Shown here one piece after another: positions 45,031 to 55,321 of a stretch of DNA of 64,000 bases. The stretch spans positions 111,202 to 175,201 of the forward strand of contig NZ_VSJK01000012.1 of NCBI RefSeq assembly GCF_008085915.1, written 5' to 3'. Source of the stretch: Oceaniovalibus sp. ACAM 378 (GTDB lineage: Bacteria; Pseudomonadota; Alphaproteobacteria; Rhodobacterales; Rhodobacteraceae). Position 1 is the stretch's first letter. The number at the start of each line of letters is the position of its first letter. The notes below the pieces were generated by a model. The model was not told where the DNA came from and searched no databases. It worked only from the letters and a program-made list of their open reading frames with translations. A program made the position numbers and the translations under genes.

Positions 45031-45696
45031 ATGAGTTCCGCCGTGATCCAGCTTTTAGTACTGGCCGCCATCGCGGTTTTTCTGATTTTGCGGCTGCGCA
45101 ATGTGCTAGGTACCCGTGATGGATTTGAAAAACCGCCGGTGACTGGCCCGACCCCGACCGACGCAAAGCGGGACCGCCGCGGTTTCGAAGTGATCGAAGG
45201 CGGGCCGGACCGGGACATCACCGATCATGTCGAGGATGGCACCTCCAGCGCCAAGGCACTTTCAGCAATGAAACTGGCCGAGCCGGATTTCAACGTAACC
45301 GAATTTCTCACCGGTGCGCGTGGCGCCTATGAGATGATCCTGATGGCCTTTGAAAATGGCGATATCTCGGAGGTTCGTTCGTTTCTTGCGCCCGAGGTGG
45401 CCGAGGCTTTTGAAGAGGTGATTCATGACCGCCGCGAAAAAGGTTTGACGGTCGACGCGAGTTTCATTGGCCTGCGTGAAATTGCGCTGACTGAGGCAGA
45501 ATACGCCCGTGATACCCAGTTTGGCGAAGTAACCATCCGGTTCACCGGCGAATTGACATCGGTGGTCCGCGACCATGGTGGCGACATCATCGAAGGCAGC
45601 GCAACCGAGATCAAGCGACAGCGCGACGTCTGGACCTTCGGGCGCACCATGGGTGCGAACGATCCGAACTGGCAACTGGTCGCCACCGGGGAATGA
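45031..45696 (+). CDS. Tim44/TimA-like domain protein
   Basis: Protein of 221 residues with one N-terminal membrane helix (VIQLLVLAAIAVFLILRLRNVLG) and a C-terminal Tim44-like domain beginning AYEMILMAFENGDISEVRSFLAPEV. It is related to the mitochondrial import protein Tim44 and to bacterial TimA; in bacteria the role is not settled. Overlaps mltA by ATGA, and faces secB-fxsA, which suggests an envelope or secretion link. Confidence 0.9.
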   Translation: MSSAVIQLLVLAAIAVFLILRLRNVLGTRDGFEKPPVTGPTPTDAKRDRRGFEVIEGGPDRDITDHVEDGTSSAKALSAMKLAEPDFNVTEFLTGARGAYEMILMAFENGDISEVRSFLAPEVAEAFEEVIHDRREKGLTVDASFIGLREIALTEAEYARDTQFGEVTIRFTGELTSVVRDHGGDIIEGSATEIKRQRDVWTFGRTMGANDPNWQLVATGE

Positions 45697-46730
45697 TCCG
45701 TGCCGTTGTCGCAGCCTGGCTTGCGGGGTTGGTCTCGATGACCACCCCGCCTCCTGCCTTGGCCGAGACAACACACAAGATCCTGTCGTTCTCAGATCTC
45801 AACGGATGGCAGAACGACGATCACGCCGAAGCCCTGTCGGTGTTCATAGACACCTGCCGCGACATGCGCGATCCGGAATGGCGCAGCGTTTGCGCCGTGG
45901 CGGCCAGTCAGACTAACGCGCGTACATTCTTTGAACTGTTCTTTCGTCCGGTGCTGATCGAAGACGGCGATCCGATGTTGTTCACCGGGTATTATGAACC
46001 TGAACTCAGCGGATCACGATTTCGTGGTGGAAAATACCAGTATCCACTCTATGGCCTTCCAGGCGACGCGGATCAGGGGCAACCTTGGCATTCACGTGCG
46101 GCGATCGAAACCGAGGGCGTGATGGAGGAAAAGGGGCTGGAACTCGCCTGGATCGACGATCCGGTCGATGTCTATTTCCTGCACGTGCAAGGGTCGGGCC
46201 GGGTCAAACTGGCCGAGGGTGGCGGGATGCGCGTGGGTTATGCCGGGAAAAACGGGCACAGCTATCGCTCTATCGGGAAAGAGCTGATCCGCCGTGGTAC
46301 CTTTCCGCCCCATGCCGCTTCGGCACAAGCGATCCGCGCCTGGGTCAAGGCCAATCCAGAAGACGGCGCCGAACTGATGCGCCATAATCCGTCCTATGTC
46401 TTTTTCCGCGAAGTCAGTGAAGTGCCTGCCGATAGGGGTCCGCTGGGCGCGATGAACCGGTCGATTACCACCCTGCGCTCGGTCGCCGTCGATCCGCGTT
46501 TCACCCCGTTGGGTGCGCCCGTCTGGATCGAAAAAGGCGGGCGTGAACCGATGCGACGGCTGATGATTGCCCAGGACACCGGGTCGGCGATCAAAGGCGC
46601 ACAGCGGGCCGACATATTCTTCGGTACCGGTCGCACCGCCGGTCTGCGAGCGGGGCGGGTGAAAGACCGCGGGCGGATGATCGTGCTCATGCCGATTCAG
46701 CGTGCCTATGCGCTTGCTCCCGGATTCTGA
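45693..46730 (+). CDS. mltA: Membrane-bound lytic murein transglycosylase A
   Basis: Cleaves peptidoglycan glycan strands; 345 residues with an N-terminal signal peptide (AAWLAGLVSMTTPPPALAET). MLFTGYYEPELSGSR, FLHVQGSGRVKL, GKNGHSYRSIGKELI, and the 3D-domain AQDTGSAIKGAQRADIFFGTG with the catalytic aspartates are present. The signal lacks an obvious lipobox, so unlike E. coli MltA it may be soluble in the periplasm. Confidence 0.95.
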   Translation: MIRAVVAAWLAGLVSMTTPPPALAETTHKILSFSDLNGWQNDDHAEALSVFIDTCRDMRDPEWRSVCAVAASQTNARTFFELFFRPVLIEDGDPMLFTGYYEPELSGSRFRGGKYQYPLYGLPGDADQGQPWHSRAAIETEGVMEEKGLELAWIDDPVDVYFLHVQGSGRVKLAEGGGMRVGYAGKNGHSYRSIGKELIRRGTFPPHAASAQAIRAWVKANPEDGAELMRHNPSYVFFREVSEVPADRGPLGAMNRSITTLRSVAVDPRFTPLGAPVWIEKGGREPMRRLMIAQDTGSAIKGAQRADIFFGTGRTAGLRAGRVKDRGRMIVLMPIQRAYALAPGF

Positions 46731-46733
46731 CAG

Positions 46734-47333
46734 GTGGTGCGCGGTAAACTGCCCCCCCGGCTGAGCGCCGAGGACCGCGCGCTTTGGCGTCGCGTTGCGG
46801 ATCAGGCCGTGCCGATGCATCCAGCCCGCAGCAAGCCGTCGTATCCACCCGAGCCTGCACCACCACCCCCCGATCCCGAACCGCCGCGCGCGCCGATTCC
46901 GACGTTCACCATGGGCCAGCGGGTGCGCGACACCCGGCCTGCCTTCGATCTTGTTCCGCCGGTTCAGCAGCGTCTGGCACAGGACCGGCTGAACATGGAT
47001 CACAAGGCGTTCACCCGTATGCGGCGCGGCAAACTGCCTGTGGAGGGGCGGGTCGATCTGCACGGTATGACGCTGGCTCAGGCAAATCCGACGCTGACCT
47101 CGTTTATCCTCGGATCGCAGTCCATGGGCCGGCGGTTGGTGTTGGTGATTACCGGCAAGGGGTCGGGTAAACGGCACGATCCGTTTGGATCTGGCCCCGG
47201 AGTTTTGAAACGGCAGGTTCCACAGTGGTTGCGCATGGCGCCGCTGTCGCAGGCAGTATTGCAGGTTTCGGAGGCGCATCAGAGCCATGGCGGCTCAGGC
47301 GCGTATTACGTCTATCTCAGGCGCAACCGTTAA
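46734..47333 (+). CDS. Smr domain protein
   Basis: Protein of 199 residues from a GTG at 46734 (the next codon is also GTG). The N-terminal ~100 residues are proline-rich and probably disordered; the C-terminal Smr domain has GRVDLHGMTLAQA and LVLVITGKGSG, followed by the PLSQAVLQVSEAHQSHGGSGAYYVYLRR end. Smr domains are nucleases or nucleic-acid binders. Three bases after mltA; overlaps the convergent MFS gene by 39 bases. Confidence 0.92.
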   Translation: MVRGKLPPRLSAEDRALWRRVADQAVPMHPARSKPSYPPEPAPPPPDPEPPRAPIPTFTMGQRVRDTRPAFDLVPPVQQRLAQDRLNMDHKAFTRMRRGKLPVEGRVDLHGMTLAQANPTLTSFILGSQSMGRRLVLVITGKGSGKRHDPFGSGPGVLKRQVPQWLRMAPLSQAVLQVSEAHQSHGGSGAYYVYLRRNR

Positions 47334-48539
47334 CGTTTGGCGCGCCTTGGCGATGGCAATCGTACTGATCGCTGCCGAAAAGGCGAAATAGGCGGACATT
47401 GCCCACATCTGATCGGGGAAATCGATGCCCCGGTCGATCAGCGCCGCCGTGATCCCCGGTCCGATGGCCGATCCGAACACCATGACCGCCCCGGACAGCG
47501 CACGGATCGCCCCTAAATGCCGGGTGCCATAGTATTCGGCCCAGAACGCGACAGGAATGGTGGCCTGACTGCCGGTGCCGATGCCAAGCAACATCATCGC
47601 CAATGCCGCGCCCCACAGTGTTTCGGCGCCGGCCATCACGAAGAACGAGATGATGAAGGGCACCAGATACAACTGCATCAGCCGCGAAGTGCCGAACCTG
47701 TCGATCAATGCGCCGGTGCCAAATGTCGCGGCGATTGATGCCACTGTGAACAGCGGCAGCAAGGCGACGAAATCCACCATGTCCCAGCCCTTGATGCCGG
47801 TCAGGTGCACCTGATGAAAAAACAGCGACGTGCCCCAGGCGGCTGGGCCCAGCATCAGCGGTATCAGCACCCAGAACAACCAGTGACGCAGCAGATCGCC
47901 CCGTGTCCACTGACGTCCGTTCATCCCTGTGGAACTGGTGGATTCCGAAACTGACTGCGGCGTGCGTTCGGACTTCAACAGGCGAAAGATCACCGGCGTC
48001 GCAATCAGCACCAGCACCGCCGCCAGAACCCACAGCAGGCGCCAGTCCCACACCTTTTGCAGCGAGACGAAAATCACCGGCAGCGCGGCTTGTCCAAAGG
48101 CAAAACCCATCGCCGCAACCGACAGCGCCCGCCCGCGCGTGGCGACGAACCAGCGCGCCATGGACACGACGCAGAGATGGCTCATCATGCCCTGTCCGAA
48201 CAGGCGCAGCGCAAAGACAACGATCCCAAGCGCCCAGATCGGCTGTACGACCGCCATCGCCAGACAGGACAGAGCCAACCCCAGAGACACCACCACCGAC
48301 AGATTGCGTATCCGAAACTGGTCGGTCAGAACCCCGGCCCAGACCATGACGATGGCCGATACCGTGGTGGCGATGGTATAGGTCAGCCCCCATTGTCCGT
48401 CGCTCAGCCCGAAATCTTCCATGATCTGCCCCGAGAACAGGGCAATGAAAAACGTTTGACCATAGCTCGAGGTAAACGACAGCAATACGCCTGCCAAAAG
48501 AAACAGCCGGTTGGCGTGAAGGAAGCGAAAGAACGTCAT
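47295..48539 (-). CDS. Major facilitator superfamily transporter
   Basis: Inner-membrane transporter of 414 residues with about 12 membrane segments and a central loop near residue 200. Family features include the loop after helix 2 (AGVLTDQFRIRN) and the second-half equivalent (ALIDRFGTSRL). It resembles monocarboxylate/oxalate-formate type MFS proteins, but the substrate cannot be read. It follows hslU on the same strand after 40 bases. Confidence 0.88.
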   Translation of the reverse strand: MTFFRFLHANRLFLLAGVLLSFTSSYGQTFFIALFSGQIMEDFGLSDGQWGLTYTIATTVSAIVMVWAGVLTDQFRIRNLSVVVSLGLALSCLAMAVVQPIWALGIVVFALRLFGQGMMSHLCVVSMARWFVATRGRALSVAAMGFAFGQAALPVIFVSLQKVWDWRLLWVLAAVLVLIATPVIFRLLKSERTPQSVSESTSSTGMNGRQWTRGDLLRHWLFWVLIPLMLGPAAWGTSLFFHQVHLTGIKGWDMVDFVALLPLFTVASIAATFGTGALIDRFGTSRLMQLYLVPFIISFFVMAGAETLWGAALAMMLLGIGTGSQATIPVAFWAEYYGTRHLGAIRALSGAVMVFGSAIGPGITAALIDRGIDFPDQMWAMSAYFAFSAAISTIAIAKARQTLTVAPEIDVIRA

Positions 48540-48552
48540 GCAACCCTTTCAT

Positions 48553-48572
48553 CCCTTTCCCCAAGGAAAGGG
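48553..48572 (-). terminator. Short hairpin after hslU
   Basis: Eight-base-pair perfect stem (48553-48560 with 48565-48572) and a CCAA loop in the 40-base gap between hslU and the MFS gene. No U-tract; it may only attenuate. Confidence 0.4.
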
Positions 48573-48579
48573 AAGGGGG

Positions 48580-49890
48580 CTACAGCACGTATCTGCTCAT
48601 ATCGGCGGAACGGGCCAGTTCACCCAGATTTGCCTCGACGAAATCGGCATCCACCACGATTTCTTCGCCACCACGGTCGGGCGCGGTGAACGACAGTTCC
48701 TCGAACACCCTTTCCATGATGGTATAAAGACGCCGCGCGCCGATATTCTCGATCGCTTCATTGACCTGAAACGCGATCTTGGCCAGCGCGCGGATACCTT
48801 CGGGGGTAAAGGAAACGCCCACCTCTTCGGTCTTCATCAATGCGGTGTATTGCAGCGTCAGCGCGTTGTCGGTTTCGGTCAGGATGCGCACAAAATCTTC
48901 TTCGGTAAGCGGGCGCAGTTCCACCCGGATCGGCAGTCGTCCCTGCAATTCGGGCAACAGGTCAGAGGGTTTGGCGATGTGAAATGCGCCTGATGCAATG
49001 AACAGGATGTGGTCGGTTTTGACCGGGCCGTATTTCGTCGAAACAGTCGTGCCTTCGATCAGGGGCAGCAGATCGCGCTGCACGCCTTCACGCGACACAT
49101 CCGCGCCGCGCGCATCAGAGCGGGCACAAACCTTGTCGATCTCATCAAGAAACACGATGCCGCTTTCCTGCACCGCTTCCAGCGCGGCTTTAGTGACGGT
49201 TTCATCGTCCAGCAGCTTGTCCGCCTCTTCGCCCAGCAGCACCTCATAGCTTTCCAAAACAGTCAGCCGCTTTTTCACCTTGCGACCGCCCATCGCCTTG
49301 CCGAACAGATCGCCCAGATTCATCATCCCGCCCATCTGTCCGGGCTGCATCCCCGGCAGTTCCATCGCGCCAAGAGGGTTCGAAGTGTCGGTCAGTTCCA
49401 ACTCGATCTCGGTATCGTCCAACAGACCATCGCGCAGCTTCTTGCGGAACATCTCGCGGGTCTGTTCGCGGGCGCCTTCGCCGGCAATCGCCTCAACCAC
49501 GCGGTTTTCGGCGTTCTGCTGGGCCCGGGCCTTCACGTCTTCGCGCATATAGTCGCGGGTCATCGTGATGGCGGATTCCACCAGATCGCGGATGATCTGT
49601 TCAACGTCGCGCCCGACATATCCGACTTCGGTGAATTTCGTCGCCTCGACCTTCAGAAAGGGCGCGCGGGCCAGTTTGGCCAGACGGCGCGAAATCTCGG
49701 TCTTGCCCACGCCGGTGGGGCCGATCATCAGGATATTCTTCGGATACACCTCGTCCCGCAGGTCATCGCCCAGTTGTTTGCGACGCCAGCGGTTGCGCAG
49801 GGCAACGGCCACGGCGCGTTTGGCGTCCTGTTGGCCGATGATGAAACGGTCCAGTTCGGAAACGATTTCGCGGGGGGTCAGATCGGTCAT
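48580..49890 (-). CDS. hslU: HslU ATPase subunit of the HslUV protease
   Basis: AAA+ unfoldase; 436 residues from the ATG at 49890, which has GAGG at proper distance, whereas the ATG at 49899 abuts that [25 protein letters not shown] begins the protein; Walker A is [16 protein letters not shown], Walker [12 protein letters not shown], sensor region [19 protein letters not shown], and the C-terminus MSRYVL is the HslV-activating tail. Confidence 0.97.
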   Translation of the reverse strand: MTDLTPREIVSELDRFIIGQQDAKRAVAVALRNRWRRKQLGDDLRDEVYPKNILMIGPTGVGKTEISRRLAKLARAPFLKVEATKFTEVGYVGRDVEQIIRDLVESAITMTRDYMREDVKARAQQNAENRVVEAIAGEGAREQTREMFRKKLRDGLLDDTEIELELTDTSNPLGAMELPGMQPGQMGGMMNLGDLFGKAMGGRKVKKRLTVLESYEVLLGEEADKLLDDETVTKAALEAVQESGIVFLDEIDKVCARSDARGADVSREGVQRDLLPLIEGTTVSTKYGPVKTDHILFIASGAFHIAKPSDLLPELQGRLPIRVELRPLTEEDFVRILTETDNALTLQYTALMKTEEVGVSFTPEGIRALAKIAFQVNEAIENIGARRLYTIMERVFEELSFTAPDRGGEEIVVDADFVEANLGELARSADMSRYVL

Positions 49891-49964
49891 GGGTGTCATC
49901 CTCTGTTACGGTGTGACTTATGTGCCAAGGGCAAGTTTGCCAACCATGTGGCGGAGGAAGGTCA

Positions 49965-50522
49965 TCACGGCGCGATCTTTTCGACGGTCAGCTTGCCGTT
50001 GGTGTAGACACAGATATCTGCCGCAATCGCCATGGCGCGGCGGGCGATTTCCTCGGCACCCAGATCGCCGTCCATCAGGGCACGGGCGGCCGCAAGCGCA
50101 TAGTTACCGCCCGATCCGATGGCAGTGACGTCATGTTCCGGTTCCAGAACATCGCCCGCGCCGGTGATCACATAAAGATCAGTGCCGTCCGTGACGATCA
50201 GCATGGCTTCAAGTTTTTGCAGGTATTTGTCGGTACGCCAGTCCTTGGCCAGTTCGACCGCGGCGCGCTGCAACTGGCCCGGTGTCGCCTCAAGTTTGGC
50301 CTCGAGGCGTTCCAGCAGGGTAAAGGCGTCGGCGGTCGATCCGGCGAACCCCGCCACCACTTCGTGCCCGCCGGGTTTCAGGCGGCGCACCTTTCGCGCG
50401 GTGCCCTTGATCACCGTCTGGCCCAGACTGACCTGCCCGTCTCCGGCGATCACCACCTCGCCGCCCTTGCGTACGCCGATGATCGTGGTTCCGTGCCAGC
50501 CGGGAAATTCGCTCTTAGCCAT
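49965..50522 (-). CDS. hslV: HslV peptidase subunit of the HslUV protease
   Basis: Threonine peptidase of the proteasome-like HslUV complex; 185 residues. The propeptide ends before the catalytic Thr in [19 protein letters not shown]-like [13 protein letters not shown] and [16 protein letters not shown] are typical. It precedes hslU by 74 bases. Divergent from the capsule-type gene, 62 bases between starts. Confidence 0.97.
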   Translation of the reverse strand: MAKSEFPGWHGTTIIGVRKGGEVVIAGDGQVSLGQTVIKGTARKVRRLKPGGHEVVAGFAGSTADAFTLLERLEAKLEATPGQLQRAAVELAKDWRTDKYLQKLEAMLIVTDGTDLYVITGAGDVLEPEHDVTAIGSGGNYALAAARALMDGDLGAEEIARRAMAIAADICVYTNGKLTVEKIAP

Positions 50523-50584
50523 GTCGTGCCCTTTCGTTTCAAGCTATATGGCGGCAGGCCCAGCCAAGGACAACCGGTCTGCCG

Positions 50585-51496
50585 ATGTGCAAAACCCTGA
50601 GCGTGTTTTATGACGAGGAATTGCTGGCCCGGGCGCGGGCGGGGCAGCACAATTATTCCAACCGGCTGATTTCCGCGTTCAACGACCGGGGCATGACGGT
50701 CGAACTGTGCCGCAATTCAGATGCCGCACGCGCCGCTTCCGAGCAACAGCCCGGCTATGCTTTGTTTCACATGGAACATCCGTTTCACCCGCGGGCGCTG
50801 ACCACGCGGCTTGCCTATCTTTATCCTTTCTGGCGGATCGAGGCTTCGGCAAAGCGGTGGGAGTGGTCGATTACCCGCGAAACGTTTGATCCCGGGATGA
50901 TTGACCGGGCGGCGGCACAGCGGTTCTGGGACCGACGGCGCAGGCAACATTTCGGACATCACGCCGACAAGATCACCCGTGACGGATATGTCTATGTACC
51001 GCTTCAGGGGCGATTGCTGGACCGGCGCAGTTTCCAGACCGTCAGTCCGATTGCCATGCTCGGCGAAACACTGGCCCACAGCGGTGACCGGCGGGTCATC
51101 GCCGCGCTGCACCCGAATGAGATCTATGACGATGCCGAACGCGCAGCACTTGATACGCTGGCCGGTGCCCACACTCGCCTTTCGGTCGTAAAACGCCCGA
51201 TGGAGCCTCTGCTGCGGGGGTGCGACTATGTGGTGACGCAGAATTCATCTGTCGCCCTGATGGGATATTTTCTGGAAAAGCCCGCAATCCTGTTCGCGCA
51301 AATCGATTTTCACCATATCGCGCTGAATGTCGCGATGTTGGGCATCGAACGCGCTTTTGCCCGGGTTGCCGACCACCGGCCCGATTTCGCCGGATACTTA
51401 TATTGGTTCCTGAAACAGACGACGATCAACGCGGGCGATGACATGGCAGGGGAACAGATCATCGCCGCCGTGCGTCGCCATGGCTGGGATGTCTGA
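50585..51496 (+). CDS. Capsule polysaccharide synthesis-like protein, function unknown
   Basis: Protein of 303 residues. The C-terminal part, CDYVVTQNSSVALMGYFLEKPAILFAQ split here, resembles the conserved segment of the KpsS/LipB capsule synthesis family (T-x-N-S with a small residue and K-P), suggesting a GT-B-like glycosyltransferase fold. The middle contains YVYVPLQ and IAALHPNE segments consistent with that fold. No other capsule gene is nearby and no signal peptide is seen. Assignment by motif only. Confidence 0.55.
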   Translation: MCKTLSVFYDEELLARARAGQHNYSNRLISAFNDRGMTVELCRNSDAARAASEQQPGYALFHMEHPFHPRALTTRLAYLYPFWRIEASAKRWEWSITRETFDPGMIDRAAAQRFWDRRRRQHFGHHADKITRDGYVYVPLQGRLLDRRSFQTVSPIAMLGETLAHSGDRRVIAALHPNEIYDDAERAALDTLAGAHTRLSVVKRPMEPLLRGCDYVVTQNSSVALMGYFLEKPAILFAQIDFHHIALNVAMLGIERAFARVADHRPDFAGYLYWFLKQTTINAGDDMAGEQIIAAVRRHGWDV

Positions 51497-51503
51497 AACG
51501 CAA

Positions 51504-51529
51504 AAGGGCGCCCGTTGCGGGGCGCCCTT
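51504..51529. terminator. Bidirectional terminator between capsule-type gene and trxA
   Basis: Perfect 10-base-pair GC-rich stem (51504-51513 with 51520-51529) and a six-base loop; on the minus strand it is followed by TTTT, so it mainly ends trxA. Confidence 0.8.
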
Positions 51530-51552
51530 GTCGTGAAACCTGTCGGAATGGC

Positions 51553-51873
51553 TCAGATTTCGCTTTCGATCCAGCTGGCCAGTGCCGCCTTGGGGGCTGC
51601 GCCCACCTTGTTCGACACGACTGCTCCGTCTTTGAACAGGAACAGTGCCGGAATGCCGCGAACGCCCATCTGAGAGGGGGAATTCGGGTTCTCGTCGACG
51701 TTGACTTTGACGAACTTGACCCGGCCTTCATACTGGGTGCTGAGTTCTTCCAGCGCCGGGCCGATCTGTTTGCAGGGTCCACACCATTCGGCCCAGAAAT
51801 CGACGACGACGGGGATGTCGCTCTGTTTGACTTCGGCATCGAAGGTGGCGTCGGTGACTGCAAAGGTGGCCAT
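51553..51873 (-). CDS. trxA: Thioredoxin
   Basis: Protein-disulfide reductase of 106 residues with the active site [13 protein letters not shown] (Cys31, Cys34), the cis-Pro segment [11 protein letters not shown] and no signal peptide. Ribosome site CAGGAG precedes the ATG. It lies 88 bases after addA on the same strand, an order conserved in alphaproteobacteria, and ends at a strong terminator. Confidence 0.97.
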   Translation of the reverse strand: MATFAVTDATFDAEVKQSDIPVVVDFWAEWCGPCKQIGPALEELSTQYEGRVKFVKVNVDENPNSPSQMGVRGIPALFLFKDGAVVSNKVGAAPKAALASWIESEI

Positions 51874-51961
51874 GTGAATTCTCCTGCGGAATGGGGTCAG
51901 GCCGGAACCTATGTACCGGGGATCGGGCCGTCAAGATGTCGGGGTTATTGTGCGCCCGATC

Positions 51962-54900
51962 TCACGATGTCGTGGTGGCGGTCAGCGCCCGGAGCAGCGC
52001 CGCCTTGGACAATGCGGCAGGCACAGGCATCAACGTGGCAGTGCGCGTCCACAGGATAGCGGTCTCAATGGCGCGGTCGGGGAATATTTCGGCCAGTGCA
52101 GCGGCATAAAGCCCCAACTGGCGCAGAACCCCTTCGGGCACCGCTTGGGCCGTTTCCGGAACCAGCCGGTTCGATTTGTAATCGACGGCCAGAACCCTGT
52201 CAGCGGTCACGATCAGCCGGTCGACGATCCCGTTCATCGCCTGCCCGCCCGGATGGGCCGAAAGCTCGACCTCGCTCAGCCCCTCGGCGCCGAACAGATC
52301 GGCCAGTTCCGGTGAGATCAGCGATGGGCGGACCTCCTCCAACGTTTCCTCGGCCCGGTCGTCACCCACCAGACGCGCGGCCATCGCGGGCCACAATTCG
52401 GGCGCATGGCCCGGCAGATGCTCAAGCAGCAGGTGAATCGCGGTTCCCCGCTCCATCGCCTCGTCGCGCAATTCAGGCATCATTTCGCCCGGTAACGCCT
52501 TTGCCCCGCCAAGCCCCGAAGGGATCAGCGCGGGTTCAATGACGGCGGGCAGGGGTGCGGGCCGGGCCACCCAGCCCGGCATCATCGACACCAGCGCGGG
52601 CTTGGCCTGCCGCTCGACCAACGCACCCCCCGTCCAGTCGCCATGGGAAAGCCTTATGCCATCGCCGGTGGGGAAGGTGCAGCGCAGGAAATCCATGTCC
52701 GACATCGCCTGTTCCACGGCGCCATACCATGACGGCGTGGGGGGATTGCCCGCGCCACAGACGATCAACCAGGTTTCCGCCCGGGTCATCGCCACATACA
52801 GCAGCCGCGCCCGTTCGGCATCGTCACCCTCGACCAGCCCGGCCTTGGCGGACTTCAGCAGTTCCGGCATCTCGTCGGCCCGGGTGCGCCACAGGGGGGT
52901 GCCGTCATCTGCCGGGAAAACTTCGTCGCGGATATCGGTTTTCTTGCGCAGAGTGTCGGGCAGGATGACGATCGGCGCTTCAAGCCCCTTGGCCCCATGC
53001 ACCGACATCACGCGGATTCGGCTGCCGGCACTGTCGGCCTGACGCTTGACCTCGACATCGTCGGCATCCAGCCAGGCAAGGAACCCGGTCAGCGACGGAA
53101 TATCCATCCGTTCATAGGCCAGAGCCTGATTCAGCAGTTCGTCCAACCCATCCTGAGCTTCGTCGCCAAGCCGCGCCAAAAGATTGGCCCGTCCGCGATG
53201 GCGCAGCATGATCCGGTCAAGCAGGTCATAGGGGCGCAAGAAATCGGCATCTTTGCGCAGGGCATCGATCACCGCCAGCGTTGCGGGAAACTCGGCGCGT
53301 CGATTGCGCAAAGCCTGCCACAGGTATCGTTCGCTCCGTTCCGCCGCCAGACCATAGAGCTCTGCCTCGCTCCACCCGAACAGCGGCGAACGCAGGGCGG
53401 CCGCAAGCGACAGATCATCCTCGGGCGTGGCAAGGAACGACAGAAGCGCGCGCAGATCGCGAACCGCCAGTTCCGCGCCAAGTTTCAACCGGTCGGCCCC
53501 GGCAATGTCCAGACGCTGCTGCTTGCAGGCGCGGATGATCTCGTTGAACAGGCGTTTGCGACGTTGCACAAGGATCAGAAAATCGCCCGCATGAACCGGG
53601 CGTCGTGTGCCGCCTTGGGCCGGAACAGTCTCTTTGTCGTCGATCATCCGGCGGATTTCACCGGCAATTGCCCGCGCCAATCGCACATCGGCGGCGTTGG
53701 GGCTGACCCGGTCGACGGGATCGGTCCAATCGGCGTCCTCGTCCTCATCCTCGGGAAGCAGGATCGGCCAGAGATCGACCCGGCCGGGCAGATCATCGTG
53801 AAACGCCCGGTGGCTTGCCGTAAGGTCAAGCGGGCCGTCACCCTCGCCGCCGAACACTGCATCCACCACCGACAGCACCGCACCGGACGACCGGAACGAG
53901 TGTTGCAGTTCCAGCCTCTGCAACGGAGCGGTCCCCGACAGCCTGCTGCGGAACCGGTCATACATGCGTTCAAATTCGTCGGGATCGGCCCCCTGAAAGG
54001 AATAGATCGATTGTTTCCGGTCCCCGACCACAAACAGCGACCTCTCGCCCGCCGAGCGTAACCCGTCTCCGGCGGAAAACTCCTGAGTCAGCCGCTCGAT
54101 CACGCTCCATTGCGCCGGGCTGGTGTCCTGTGCCTCATCCACCAGAATGTGATCGATTCCGCCATCCAGCCGGAACAGAACCCATTGCGCGACCGCCGGA
54201 TCGGTCAGCAACCCGCGCGCTTTGAGAATCAGATCTTCGAAATCAAGCCACCCGCGTGCCAGTTTGCGATCCTCGTACAACGGCAGGAAAATCTGGGCGA
54301 AGCGGTGCAGCGCGATGGATTTTTCGGCGGCGATCAGGCAAAGTCGGCTGTCGCGCGCCGTCTCTACCCGCAGCATCAGGTTGTCCAGCGCGGTGATATC
54401 ATCGCCCAGTTTCCCACGTGTCGCCTTGGTGGGAAAGCTGCCCGTCTTGGCGCCGAACGGCGATTTGGCCGTGCCGCCAAAAAGCATCACACCCTCGCAG
54501 ATCGCCAGATCGCCAAGGCCGGGGTTGGTGGCATTGACAGGACCAAGCGCCGCCGCCGCCTTTTGGTCTGTGACTGTTCCGGCTGAAAGTACGGGCAGCA
54601 GGCGGGAAAACAACGCGTGCTCACTGCCAAGGAACACCGAACCGATCAGCGTTTCAGCGTCCGATTCGGGGGCAAGGCCGAACCGCCCGAATATAGCAGC
54701 ATCATCCAGTGGCGGCAGAAAACGGTCGCGATAACGAGAGACTGCGCCGATCAGGGCGGAAAAATCTTCGCCGGTGTAATGCCGTGCCAGCCCGTCGATC
54801 ACATCCGGCGCAAGGGTCTCTGCCATCTCCTCGACAATCTCATCGGTCAGCAGCCGCGCGGCGCGTTCATCCATTTCGGTGAACTGCGGCGACACTCCAG

Positions 54901-55321
54901 CCTCAAGCGGAAAGCGGCGCAAGAGCGCGGCGCAGAATGAGTGGATCGTCTGGATCTTCAGCCCACCGGGGGTTTCGATCGCCCGAGCGAACAGCGTGCG
55001 CGCCTGCGCAAGGCGCTCGGCCCCGATGTCTTCTGCGTCGCCCAGCCCAAGATCGCCAAGTTCCGCGCGCAGCCCGGCGTCGGGCGTCATCGCCCATTCG
55101 CCCAGCCGCCGGAACAGCCGGTTCTGCATCTCGGACGCCGCCGCCTTGGTGTAGGTCAGGCACAGGATGTTCTGTGGCGATGCCCCGTCCAGCAACAGCC
55201 GCGCCACCCGGTCAGTCAGCACCCGCGTCTTGCCCGATCCGGCATTGGCCGAAAGCCAAGTGGACGTGCCCGGATCGGCGGCCTGAATCTGGCGGGCGGT
55301 GGCCTCGTTTGGCGCGATCAT
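51962..55321 (-). CDS. addA: AddA helicase-nuclease subunit (double-strand break repair)
   Basis: UvrD-like helicase with nuclease domain; 1119 residues from the ATG at 55321, which overlaps the addB stop as ATGA. Walker A SANAGSGKT (24-32), TYTKAAASEM, ILVDEAQDTS, and VMSVHGAKGLEAPIV, and YVAMTRAETWL near motif VI are visible. The C-terminal RecB-type nuclease has VLAVDYKSNR. With AddB it does the RecBCD job. Confidence 0.95.
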   Translation of the reverse strand: MIAPNEATARQIQAADPGTSTWLSANAGSGKTRVLTDRVARLLLDGASPQNILCLTYTKAAASEMQNRLFRRLGEWAMTPDAGLRAELGDLGLGDAEDIGAERLAQARTLFARAIETPGGLKIQTIHSFCAALLRRFPLEAGVSPQFTEMDERAARLLTDEIVEEMAETLAPDVIDGLARHYTGEDFSALIGAVSRYRDRFLPPLDDAAIFGRFGLAPESDAETLIGSVFLGSEHALFSRLLPVLSAGTVTDQKAAAALGPVNATNPGLGDLAICEGVMLFGGTAKSPFGAKTGSFPTKATRGKLGDDITALDNLMLRVETARDSRLCLIAAEKSIALHRFAQIFLPLYEDRKLARGWLDFEDLILKARGLLTDPAVAQWVLFRLDGGIDHILVDEAQDTSPAQWSVIERLTQEFSAGDGLRSAGERSLFVVGDRKQSIYSFQGADPDEFERMYDRFRSRLSGTAPLQRLELQHSFRSSGAVLSVVDAVFGGEGDGPLDLTASHRAFHDDLPGRVDLWPILLPEDEDEDADWTDPVDRVSPNAADVRLARAIAGEIRRMIDDKETVPAQGGTRRPVHAGDFLILVQRRKRLFNEIIRACKQQRLDIAGADRLKLGAELAVRDLRALLSFLATPEDDLSLAAALRSPLFGWSEAELYGLAAERSERYLWQALRNRRAEFPATLAVIDALRKDADFLRPYDLLDRIMLRHRGRANLLARLGDEAQDGLDELLNQALAYERMDIPSLTGFLAWLDADDVEVKRQADSAGSRIRVMSVHGAKGLEAPIVILPDTLRKKTDIRDEVFPADDGTPLWRTRADEMPELLKSAKAGLVEGDDAERARLLYVAMTRAETWLIVCGAGNPPTPSWYGAVEQAMSDMDFLRCTFPTGDGIRLSHGDWTGGALVERQAKPALVSMMPGWVARPAPLPAVIEPALIPSGLGGAKALPGEMMPELRDEAMERGTAIHLLLEHLPGHAPELWPAMAARLVGDDRAEETLEEVRPSLISPELADLFGAEGLSEVELSAHPGGQAMNGIVDRLIVTADRVLAVDYKSNRLVPETAQAVPEGVLRQLGLYAAALAEIFPDRAIETAILWTRTATLMPVPAALSKAALLRALTATTTS

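Noticed and set aside
50546..50568. Possible heat-shock (RpoH) promoter before hslV: CTTGGC and CCATAT on the minus strand
   Set aside because: The spacer is only 11 bases and the -35 match is partial; not strong enough to list.
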